Source of the DNA: JACKFB01 sp041389525
Lineage (GTDB): Bacteria; Myxococcota_A; UBA9042; PHBI01; JACKFB01
Assembly (NCBI GenBank): GCA_041389525.1
Contig: JAWKRR010000102.1
Location: forward strand, 1-11,386
DNA length: 11,386 bases
Direction of reading: 5' to 3'
The notes below the pieces were generated by a model that did not search any database, was not told the origin of the DNA, and saw only the letters and a program-made list of their open reading frames with translations. Positions within the stretch are counted from its first letter, which is position 1, and every line of letters starts with the position of its first letter. Below, one piece after another: positions 1-6,564 of this stretch. A program made the position numbers and the translations under genes.

Positions 1-1
1 C

Positions 2-997
2 CTCCGCAGCATCGAGGTGGACGGGGGCGTCGTGCTGCGCTCGGTGCTCGCGCCCACCGCGCTCCTCCAGTTCGCGGCGGGCTGGCTGCTGCTCTTCGTC
101 TCCGCCTTCCTGCTGGGCGCGCGACCCTCCGCGAGCGCGCGACCGCGCTGGCTGAGGCTCTCCGTGGTCCTCCCGCTGCTGATGCTGCTGCCTCTTGGCG
201 CCTTCGGGCTGAACCTCATGTCGGCGCCCCCACCGACCCCCCGCGCGCTGGATTGCAGCGCGGGGCTGCCGCGGATGCAGGCCCACGCGACCATCGAGGC
301 GTCGCCCCAGGGCGCCGAGCCGGCCTACACCGCCCACATCAACGCCCTGGGCCTCCGCGGCCCCGAGCGCGACCCCGCGCGGCCGGCGATCCTGGTGGTC
401 GGGGACTCTTTCGTTCACGGCTCAGCCGTCGAGGATGACCAGACGATCCCTGCGCATTTGGAGCGCGCGCTGCCCCAGTATCAGGCGCTGAACGCCGGCA
501 TCGAGGGCGACAACCTCGTCGGGGCCCTGAGCCGGGCGCGGGCCTGGCTGGACCCGGTGCAGCCCGCCGCGCTGGTCATCGGCATCTACACGAACGACGG
601 CACCCACGGCGCGTCCACCGCCCTGTGCGCGCTCCCGCCCTGCTGCCGGCGCGAGGTCTCCTGGCACCTCATCGACCGCCTCGAGTCGGCCGCGCAACAC
701 GACAATCCGCCGGATCCCGCTTGGCTGCGCGGCGAGGTGACGCGGGAGTGGGGCGCCCTCGCCGAGGCGCTGCGCGCGCGAGATATCCCCGTGGTCTTCT
801 ACGTGTTCCGGCGGCTGCCCCGCGACTTGGACCTGGGCTGGTTCGCCGCACCCGAGGCGCGGTCCGCGACCGTGATGGGCGGCTGCGTCGACGACGCCCA
901 CTACTTCGATCCCCAGAGCTCGCACCCGAACCCGGCCGGCACCGCGTGCATGGCGGGTGAGATCGCCGCCGCGCTGCGGCCCCTGCTGGCCCGCTGA
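2..997 (+). CDS. Membrane-anchored SGNH/GDSL-family hydrolase (5' end outside window)
   Basis: Likely an extracytoplasmic serine esterase or acyl hydrolase of the SGNH superfamily, possibly acting on acylated envelope glycans; the substrate cannot be told. Numbered from the GTG at 17, two hydrophobic segments (about 12-34 and 47-67) precede the catalytic domain. GDSF at 129-132 gives the nucleophile Ser131. NAG at 159-161 gives the block II Gly161, and YTND at 191-194 gives the block III Asn193. SSHPNPAG at 301-308 gives His303. The usual DxxH spacing is absent: the nearest upstream Asp is Asp298, five residues before the His. Six cysteines (80, 204, 209, 210, 290, 311) follow the membrane part and could form disulfides. 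The frame stays open upstream of the GTG to the window edge and that GTG has no ribosome site, so the true start probably lies outside. It is convergent with the pil operon, with 23 bases between stops. Family call fairly sure; role unknown. Confidence 0.75.
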   Translation, partial: LRSIEVDGGVVLRSVLAPTALLQFAAGWLLLFVSAFLLGARPSASARPRWLRLSVVLPLLMLLPLGAFGLNLMSAPPPTPRALDCSAGLPRMQAHATIEASPQGAEPAYTAHINALGLRGPERDPARPAILVVGDSFVHGSAVEDDQTIPAHLERALPQYQALNAGIEGDNLVGALSRARAWLDPVQPAALVIGIYTNDGTHGASTALCALPPCCRREVSWHLIDRLESAAQHDNPPDPAWLRGEVTREWGALAEALRARDIPVVFYVFRRLPRDLDLGWFAAPEARSATVMGGCVDDAHYFDPQSSHPNPAGTACMAGEIAAALRPLLAR

Positions 998-1020
998 GGC
1001 CGGATTGACGGTCACCGCGG

Positions 1021-1680
1021 TCAGGCGAAGGCGACGCCCGCCAGGAACGCGAGCAAGCCCAAGACGCCCGCGCCCAGCCAGCGCCAGCGCGGCGCCCCCT
1101 GGGGGGAGCCCAAGCCGGTCCACGTGGCGCCGACCCACAGCGCGAAACCCAAGACCGCCAGCAGCCCGAAACCGCGTGACGGTCGCGTCTCTCGGGAGAG
1201 GGTCGCCGCGAAGGCCGCCTCCCGCGCGCTCGCCGTCCCAGGCGCCGCACGCCCCTCAACCGACGCCGCCTCCGCCTCCCAGCGCGCCAGCAGCGGCGCA
1301 AGCGCGGCGTCGACCCGCACCAGCCAGTCGCCGTCGGGGTGCACGAGGCTGCGCGCCGCGAAGAGCCCCCCGCGCAGCGCGCTCAGCGTGCTCACCGCGT
1401 CCGACAGCCGCCCCTGCGCCACCTGCCGCTCATGCAGGCTCCAGAGGCCCTCGATAGCCTCCTCGCGCCACCAGGCGACCGGCAGATACCAGCTCACGGC
1501 CTCGCGCAGAAACATCGCCGCGCCCGCCTCATCGCCGGCAGCCAGCCGCTCCATGCCGTGGTCCCTCGCGGCCGTCCCGCTGACCACCGTGCGCACCGTC
1601 ACCGCCGCCAGCACCACGCCCAGCGCAAGCAGCACGGTGGCGACCCGACGCCGGCGCTCCGGGTCGGCACCCCGAACCAT
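1021..1680 (-). CDS. Unrecognised three-TM membrane protein, last gene of the ABC exporter cluster
   Basis: I do not recognise this 219-aa protein. It has an N-terminal membrane helix (about 13-31), a mostly helical middle rich in Ala, Trp and Glu (about 40-140) that looks TPR-like with amphipathic helix pairs, and two C-terminal membrane helices (about 171-189 and 201-218) ending almost at the stop. With the charged Arg cluster before the first helix inside, the helical domain would lie on the periplasmic side. The ATG shares one base with the permease stop (TGATG), so translation is probably coupled, and a partner role with the upstream ABC ATPase and permease is the natural inference. It could be a third exporter subunit comparable in role to M. 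xanthus PilG, although that gene lies before pilH there, not after pilI. No catalytic motif is visible. Confidence 0.75.
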   Translation of the reverse strand: MVRGADPERRRRVATVLLALGVVLAAVTVRTVVSGTAARDHGMERLAAGDEAGAAMFLREAVSWYLPVAWWREEAIEGLWSLHERQVAQGRLSDAVSTLSALRGGLFAARSLVHPDGDWLVRVDAALAPLLARWEAEAASVEGRAAPGTASAREAAFAATLSRETRPSRGFGLLAVLGFALWVGATWTGLGSPQGAPRWRWLGAGVLGLLAFLAGVAFA

Positions 1681-2486
1681 CAGGTGAAGTCCCGCCGCTC
1701 GAACGCGAAGAGCGCCACGACCATGAAGATCAACGCGTAGGCGAAGGCGTAGCTGAAGGCGTGCAGCAGGTAGCCCGGCGCCACGGCCACTCCCAGCAGC
1801 ACCTGCTGGCTGACGTCGAAGACGCTGAGGTCGGGGAAGACCGCGACGACGGTCTCGCCGAAGGCGCGGGCGAAGGTGTTGTCGACGAAGAGGCCCTTCG
1901 GCGCCTGCAGCATGTTCTCGATGAGGTAGACGAGCCGCCCCACGATGAAGACGCCCAGGGTGAAGAGCCCCGTCAGCATCGGGTTGGACGCCGCGGAGAA
2001 CATCATCGCGGCCGCGGCGACCACACCGACCTCCATCAGCACCAGCGCCATCCCTTTGGCGTGTTCCAGGCTGACGTCGCCGTCCCGCATCAGGATCACC
2101 AGGACCCAGATCACGCTCAGCGCGATGACCTGGGCGCAGAGAATCGCCATCAATCCCAGATACTTACCAAGGATGAACTCGTAGCGGTGAATCGGCTTCG
2201 AGACGATCGTGTAGATGGTCTTGCGCTCGAGCTCTTTGTAGACCAGCAGCGCGCCCATCACGATGGCGGTGGCGGCCGAGAAGAGGCCCACCGCGAAGAA
2301 TCCGAAGTCCACGACCACGCGCGCGCCCTCGCCGACGACGGCCAGCGCGCTCAGCAGGATGGACGACAGGATGAAGGCGACCGAGAAGAGCAGCAGCCCC
2401 AAGAAGGCCCGATTGCGGACGGCCTCTCGGAAGGTGTTTCGCGCGACCGCCATGACGCGGCCAAGGTGCAGCGCGTCAGTCTGCAT
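1680..2486 (-). CDS. ABC-2/NosY-like transporter permease (PilI-like by position)
   Basis: Membrane subunit of an ABC exporter, 268 aa. After a short cytoplasmic lead (MQTDALHLGRV...) it shows about six hydrophobic segments. Between the second and third lies a charged loop, LERKTIYTIVSKPIHRYEF, the coupling-helix type of segment seen in ABC-2 and NosY-family permeases. It ends with the cytoplasmic tail FERRDFT. I chose the ATG at 2486: it overlaps the ATPase stop by 11 bases, is preceded by a GAGG-containing stretch, and opens directly into the family-like N terminus. The longer frame from 2567 would add 27 residues that merely shadow the end of the ATPase gene. Together with the ATPase it would form a homodimeric exporter in the inner membrane. 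By synteny behind pilR it fits PilI of M. xanthus, needed for pilus assembly; what is exported is unknown. Confidence 0.88.
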   Translation of the reverse strand: MQTDALHLGRVMAVARNTFREAVRNRAFLGLLLFSVAFILSSILLSALAVVGEGARVVVDFGFFAVGLFSAATAIVMGALLVYKELERKTIYTIVSKPIHRYEFILGKYLGLMAILCAQVIALSVIWVLVILMRDGDVSLEHAKGMALVLMEVGVVAAAAMMFSAASNPMLTGLFTLGVFIVGRLVYLIENMLQAPKGLFVDNTFARAFGETVVAVFPDLSVFDVSQQVLLGVAVAPGYLLHAFSYAFAYALIFMVVALFAFERRDFT

Positions 2487-3438
2487 GATGAGCCCCCGCC
2501 TCGCGCACGAAGAGGTCTTCGAGGCTCTCGCGCATCGGTTCGACATGGGTGATGCGCGCACCACCATCCATCAACGCCCGCAGCAGCGTCTCCAGGCGGG
2601 CCTCCTCGACGACCCAACGGTGGCCATGGCCGGCGACCTCCGCTCCGAGACCGTCCGTCTGCAGCCGCGCGAGCAGCTCCGCCGAGGCGTCGGTCCCGAC
2701 CACCTCCACGCTGCCGCTGTTGGCCGTCAGCAGGTCGCCCAGCGACCCCATTCGCTCGACGCGTCCGCGCACGATGATGGCCACACGGTCGCAGATCGTC
2801 TCGATGTCGTGAAGGATGTGCGACGAGAAAAACACAGTCTTTCCCTGCTGTTTCAGCTGCAGGATGATGTCGCGGACCTCTTTGCGGCCCATGGGGTCGA
2901 GCCCGCTCATCGGCTCGTCCAGCACGACCAAATCGGGGTCGTTGAGGATGGCCTGGGCGATCCCGATTCGCTGCAGCATGCCCTTGGAGAAGCGGCGCAG
3001 CGTGCGATCGCGCGCGTGGTCGAGGCCCACCAAGGTCAGCAGGGCGTCGACGCGCTGCTGGCGGGCCTTCTTCGGCATCCCGTAGAGCTGACCGTAGAAA
3101 TCGAGGATCTCGGCGCCGGTGAGATAGTCGTAGAAGTAGGGCTGCTCAGGCAGGTAGCCGATGCGGCGGCGGATGGCGGGGCGCTCCACCGACTCACCGA
3201 AGAGCAACGCGCGGCCTGAGGTCGGCCGAATGAGGCCCATCGCCATCTTCATCGAGGTGGTCTTGCCGGCGCCGTTGGGCCCTAGAAAGCCGAAGATCTC
3301 CCCCTGATGCACCTGCAGATCCACGCTGCGCACGGCCTGCACGCGCGTCAGCCGCAGGCCTAGCTTGAACTCCTTCGTCAGCTTCTCGAAGGCGAGCACC
3401 GGGGTTATCCCCCCGCTCGCCGCTGCCGCCTCGCTCAC
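2476..3438 (-). CDS. ABC transporter ATP-binding protein (PilH-like by position)
   Basis: Nucleotide-binding subunit of an ABC-2-type exporter, 320 aa. Walker A is GPNGAGKTT at 53-61. The Q-loop region reads GYLPEQ (94-99). The signature is FSKGMLQR at 150-157, a common variant of LSGGQ in this subfamily. Walker B is LVVLDEP at 170-176, the D-loop is SGLDP, and the switch His is His207. A C-terminal extension of about 90 residues follows, as in NosF/CcmA-like drug and ABC-2 ATPases. The start is a GTG at 3438 overlapping the aminotransferase stop as GTGA, with a purine-rich ribosome site (GAGGGGGG, 3443-3450) just upstream. The open frame continues to 4134, but that part is a shadow of the aminotransferase gene. 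The permease overlaps its end by 11 bases, so the two are made together. Behind a pilS-pilR pair this matches PilH of M. xanthus, an ABC ATPase required for type IV pili; the orthology is inferred from position. Confidence 0.93.
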   Translation of the reverse strand: MSEAAAASGGITPVLAFEKLTKEFKLGLRLTRVQAVRSVDLQVHQGEIFGFLGPNGAGKTTSMKMAMGLIRPTSGRALLFGESVERPAIRRRIGYLPEQPYFYDYLTGAEILDFYGQLYGMPKKARQQRVDALLTLVGLDHARDRTLRRFSKGMLQRIGIAQAILNDPDLVVLDEPMSGLDPMGRKEVRDIILQLKQQGKTVFFSSHILHDIETICDRVAIIVRGRVERMGSLGDLLTANSGSVEVVGTDASAELLARLQTDGLGAEVAGHGHRWVVEEARLETLLRALMDGGARITHVEPMRESLEDLFVREAGAHHAD

Positions 3439-4574
3439 GCTGCCCCCCTCTGGTTCCGGATGGCGCCGTCCAGCGCCCCGACCACGCGCCCCACGTCGCC
3501 GCTGGTCATCGCCCCTGACAGCGGCAACGTCAACGAAGACCGCGCCATCCGCGCCGCGACCGGGTAATCCTCGGCGCGCAACACCGCCCGCTGGGCGTAA
3601 TAGGGCTGCTCGGCGAACCCGTAGCCGCCGATGGTGGCCTGGATGCCGCGCTCGCCGAGGCTGCCGATGATCCCGTCCCGGTCCAGGTCCGCGTCCAGCT
3701 CCACGACGAAGGACTGGGCCGACAAGGCCTCCTGCGCGTAGGCCGCCGGGACGCGCAGCCCCTCGCTGTCCCCGAGCGCGTCGAGGTAATCGGCCAGCAC
3801 GCGCTGCCGATCGCCCACGATGTCCCCAAGCCGGCCCATCTGGACCACGCCGATGGCCGCGTGGAGGTCCGAGAGGCGGTAGTTGAAGCCTGCCCGCACG
3901 AAGCGTCGCCAGCCGCGGTCGGCGTCGCCGCTCATGCCGTGATTTCGAAGCTCGCGCAGCGTGGCCGCCAGGGTCCCGTCGCCGATCGCGATAAGCCCGC
4001 CCTCCCCGGTGGTTATCGTCTTGCGCGGATGAAAGGACAGGCAGACGGGGTGTACACCGCTGGCCCAGCGCCGCGCGCCGGCCGACGTGCGCGTCGCGGT
4101 GCCGAGCGCGCAGGCCGCGTCCTCGCAGATCCACAGCCCGCCGCTCGCAGCCGCGGCCTCGAGCTCGGCCATGGGCGCGGGGATGCCGAAGGGGTGGACC
4201 GGCATGATGCCGACGGTGCGCGGCCCGGTGACGGCGCGGACGCTCTCTCCGGTCAACGCGAAGGTGTCGGGGTCGATGTCGGCGAGCACAGCGCGCGCGC
4301 CGCAGAGCTCGACGGCGTTGGCGGTGGCTGGGAACCCAAACGCGGGCACGATGACCTCGTCGCCGGGCCCTGCGCCCAGGGCCAACAACGCCAAGTGCAA
4401 CGCCGCCGTCCCCGAGCTGACGGCCACCGCGTGCTCGATCTCGAGCGATGCTGCCACCAGCGCCTCAAACTCGGCGACCCGAGGCCCCTGCACGAGGTAG
4501 CCCGAGCGCAGGACCGCCGCGACGGCGGCCTCCTCCTCGGCGCCCAGCACGGGTCGGTGCAGGGGCAAGCTCAC
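3435..4574 (-). CDS. DegT/DnrJ/EryC1/StrS-family PLP aminotransferase (nucleotide-sugar)
   Basis: Probable PLP-dependent aminotransferase that converts a keto nucleotide sugar to an amino sugar, usually with glutamate as donor; cytoplasmic, 379 aa, the usual family length. Seen in the sequence are SGTAALH at 54-60 (phosphate-binding region), EDAACALG at 151-158 with Asp152 in place to pair with the pyridine nitrogen, FHPRKTITTGEGG at 181-193 with Lys185 as the Schiff-base lysine, and FNYRLSDLHAAIG at 230-242. All key residues are present, so it should be active. The GTG start at 4574 overlaps the preceding epimerase stop as GTGA; the frame upstream to 5312 is an antiphase shadow of the epimerase gene. 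The direct neighbour is an SDR that could supply the keto sugar. ArnB-like, perosamine-synthase-like or other sugar specificity cannot be decided by eye. Confidence 0.93.
   Translation of the reverse strand: MSLPLHRPVLGAEEEAAVAAVLRSGYLVQGPRVAEFEALVAASLEIEHAVAVSSGTAALHLALLALGAGPGDEVIVPAFGFPATANAVELCGARAVLADIDPDTFALTGESVRAVTGPRTVGIMPVHPFGIPAPMAELEAAAASGGLWICEDAACALGTATRTSAGARRWASGVHPVCLSFHPRKTITTGEGGLIAIGDGTLAATLRELRNHGMSGDADRGWRRFVRAGFNYRLSDLHAAIGVVQMGRLGDIVGDRQRVLADYLDALGDSEGLRVPAAYAQEALSAQSFVVELDADLDRDGIIGSLGERGIQATIGGYGFAEQPYYAQRAVLRAEDYPVAARMARSSLTLPLSGAMTSGDVGRVVGALDGAIRNQRGAA
3443..3450 (-). promoter_or_regulatory. Ribosome binding site deciding the GTG start of the ABC ATPase
   Basis: On the minus strand the bases read GAGGGGGG followed by a four-base spacer and then GTG at 3438. 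It lies inside the last codons of the aminotransferase gene. It supports the GTG start over any start further upstream in the same open frame. Confidence 0.55.
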
Positions 4575-5524
4575 TGGCGCCCCCGATACCAGTAGATCGT
4601 CCGGAGCAGCCCCTCCTCCAGGTCGATGCAGGGCTCGTAGCCCAGGACCGAGCGCGCCTTGTCGATGTTCGGCACGCGCAGCTCCACGTCCGGGAAGTTC
4701 CACGGGACGTACTCCAGGCGGCTCGACGACGACGACAGCCGCACGATCTCGCGGGCGAGCTGGTGGATGGTCACGGTGGAGCGCGGGTTGCCGATGTTGA
4801 ACGCCTGGCCGACCGCGCCCTCTTGGGTGAGCGTCAGCAGGATGCCGTCGACGATGTCGTCGATGTAGCACCACGAGCGGATCTGCGCGCCGTCGTTGTG
4901 GATCGTGAGGTTCTCGCCGCGCAGCGCCCGCGCGATGAAGTGGTGGACAGCACCCGACCCGACCTGGCGTGGGCCGTAGATGTTGAAGGGCCGAATCGAC
5001 AGCGCGGGCAGCCCGTACTGCTTGTGGTAGTTGAGCGCCAGGTGCTCGGTCGCCAGCTTGGACACCGCGTAGGTCCAGCGCGCCTCGCCGACCGCACCCA
5101 GCTCCGTCGCGTCGCCCTCGGTGGCGCGGAAGGCGTAGCGGCCGAAGACCTCCGAGGTCGAGAAGTCGATGAATCGCTCGACGATCCCTGTCGAATTGGC
5201 GGCCTCGAGCGCGTGGTAGGTGCCGAGCAGGCTGACCTTCATGGTCAGCACGGGGTTCTTCATCACGGTGTCCACGCCGGCGATCGACGCCATGTGGATG
5301 ACGTGGTGGCAACCCTGGGCCGCGGCCAGCAGCGCGGGGGCGTCCAGCACGTCGCCCTGGATGAAGGTGAGGCGCGGGTGCTGCTCCAGGCCGGTGCCGC
5401 CCATGGCGTTGCGGTGCAGGTTGTCGAAGATGACGACCTCATTCGCCTCGACGAGCCGCAGCGCCAAGGTGGTGCCGATGAATCCGGCGCCGCCGGTGAT
5501 GAGCACGCGTTTGCCTTCGATCAT
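4571..5524 (-). CDS. Extended SDR: NAD-dependent nucleotide-sugar epimerase/dehydratase/decarboxylase
   Basis: Cytoplasmic NAD(P)-dependent enzyme acting on a nucleotide sugar, 317 aa, full family length. The Rossmann motif is GGAGFIG at 11-17, with an acidic residue (Asp34) placed to bind the NAD ribose. The active site has FSTSEVFG at 121-128 (Thr123, Ser124, Glu125) and YAVSK at 152-156 (Tyr152, Lys156). Further family signatures are RPFNIYGPR (178-186) and NIGNP (243-247), and the C-terminal stretch has DVELRVPNIDKA. A Glu in the Thr-Ser-Glu triad is typical of UDP-glucuronate decarboxylases and of 4,6-dehydratases, whereas simple 4-epimerases usually lack it. This makes a keto-sugar-forming role plausible and fits the aminotransferase that follows with a 4-base overlap. 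The ATG at 5524 overlaps the previous stop (ATGA) and has a good ribosome site. Exact substrate not determinable. Confidence 0.93.
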   Translation of the reverse strand: MIEGKRVLITGGAGFIGTTLALRLVEANEVVIFDNLHRNAMGGTGLEQHPRLTFIQGDVLDAPALLAAAQGCHHVIHMASIAGVDTVMKNPVLTMKVSLLGTYHALEAANSTGIVERFIDFSTSEVFGRYAFRATEGDATELGAVGEARWTYAVSKLATEHLALNYHKQYGLPALSIRPFNIYGPRQVGSGAVHHFIARALRGENLTIHNDGAQIRSWCYIDDIVDGILLTLTQEGAVGQAFNIGNPRSTVTIHQLAREIVRLSSSSSRLEYVPWNFPDVELRVPNIDKARSVLGYEPCIDLEEGLLRTIYWYRGRQ

Positions 5525-6564
5525 GGGGTCTCCTCAGGAGGCTCGGACGCAGGGGCGAGGGCCGGTTCGATCATCTGGGCCTCGGCCACCGCGGTCGGGT
5601 CAGCCCACGACGTCGGTACGCGCAGGTCGTGTTCGGGTCCGGTCAGGACGAAGAGCGAGTAGGGCAGGAACGGAAATCGCTCGCGCCAGCGCTTCTCGGT
5701 GGATTCGAGCCGCTCGGACGCGGCCTGGGACTCGAACGCCGCGATGCGCTCGCGCAGGGCGACCTTCTCGCGCTCGTTGGCCTCCCAGTAGCGGAGGTAC
5801 GCGTGAAAGAGCGCCATCTCCACGTCGCTCTCCTGCAGGTACAGCTCGGTGACGAAGTTCGGGTCCAGGCTCGAGCCGGGCAGGGAGGCGGCGATGGAGA
5901 AGTAGGGCAGCGCCTTCTTGCGCATCTGGTCGCGCTCGGCGGGCGAGTCGACCTTCCACTCCAGGTAGTAGTTGAACCCGATGTCGAAGTAGAGGCGCCA
6001 CGTGTCGGGGAAGCGCTCGATGCCTTGCTCTGCGTAGTAGTTAGAGCGCTCCAGCGTCTCGTTGGAGATGAGCTGGCCGTACTTGACCGCCTGGCTCGCC
6101 CACTCGTAGACGCGCGGGTTGGTCTCATCGAGGGCGAGGATGGTCTCCACGTAGAGGTCCAACCACTTGAAGATGCGGTCGGTGAAGAGGTGGCCGATGA
6201 AGTAGAAGTTGGCGCGGATGAAGACCATGTCGGCCACGAAGGCCGGCCGCCCCAGCGAGAGCGCCTCGAGCGCGATGGGCGGCGGCAAGTAGGAGGTCTC
6301 CGCGTCTTCCGCCCGCGCGGTCTGAGCGGCGTCGAAGCGCAGGTCGATGCGGCTGGTGCGGGTGAGCAGTGTGGCCAGGAGTGCCACGCCGACCAGCAGC
6401 AGCAAGGTGATGCGGCGCCGGTTCGAGGCGGTCCACCAGGTCAGCCACTCCGCCAGCCACTGCACGAACCGGTAGGGCGACGCCAGCACGGCGCCCACGG
6501 CCCCGAGCAGGGCTCCGGCGCCCTGCCGCGCGGCGGACTGAGACGGGCCTTGGCGCTTAATCAC
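5521..6564 (-). CDS. Unrecognised one-TM protein with TPR-like helical domain (possible PilG counterpart)
   Basis: I do not recognise this 347-aa protein with certainty. It has a basic and Trp-rich cytoplasmic lead of about 50 residues, one clear membrane helix (about 52-69), then a helical domain presumably outside the inner membrane. Residues 110-270 are rich in Tyr, Phe and Trp at spacings that suggest degenerate TPR-like helix pairs, for example WLDLYVETILALDETNP at 134-150 and LYFDIGFNYYLEW at 191-203. A charged helix follows at about 262-296, and the C-terminal tail (about 330-347) is Pro/Glu-rich. The GTG start at 6564 lies 8 bases inside the end of pilR with GGGGA upstream; the stop overlaps the SDR start. 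Its place between pilR and the ABC exporter is where M. xanthus carries pilA and pilG, so a PilG-like accessory role is possible; this is position only. A pilin is excluded: no prepilin cleavage motif. Confidence 0.78.
   Translation of the reverse strand: MIKRQGPSQSAARQGAGALLGAVGAVLASPYRFVQWLAEWLTWWTASNRRRITLLLLVGVALLATLLTRTSRIDLRFDAAQTARAEDAETSYLPPPIALEALSLGRPAFVADMVFIRANFYFIGHLFTDRIFKWLDLYVETILALDETNPRVYEWASQAVKYGQLISNETLERSNYYAEQGIERFPDTWRLYFDIGFNYYLEWKVDSPAERDQMRKKALPYFSIAASLPGSSLDPNFVTELYLQESDVEMALFHAYLRYWEANEREKVALRERIAAFESQAASERLESTEKRWRERFPFLPYSLFVLTGPEHDLRVPTSWADPTAVAEAQMIEPALAPASEPPEETP
5529..5535 (-). promoter_or_regulatory. Ribosome binding site of the SDR gene
   Basis: The minus strand reads GAGGAGA, a four-base spacer, then the ATG at 5524. 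It sits inside the last codons of the 347-aa gene upstream and is one of the strongest ribosome sites in the window, so this gene need not depend wholly on coupling. Confidence 0.6.

Noticed and set aside
150..157. FSKGM in place of LSGGQ in the ABC ATPase (residues 150-157), considered as an oddity
   Set aside because: This signature variant is common in ABC-2-type exporter ATPases; all other catalytic motifs are intact.
998..1023. Short dyad (ACCGCGGT, 1014-1021) between the two convergent stops as a terminator
   Set aside because: The palindrome has no loop and no T-run on either strand follows, so it is not a convincing intrinsic terminator.
4575..5312. Upstream extension of the aminotransferase frame to 5312
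   Set aside because: The added 246 residues are Arg/Pro-rich and lie over the SDR gene in another frame. The aminotransferase family begins at the GTG 4574, and that start makes a GTGA overlap.
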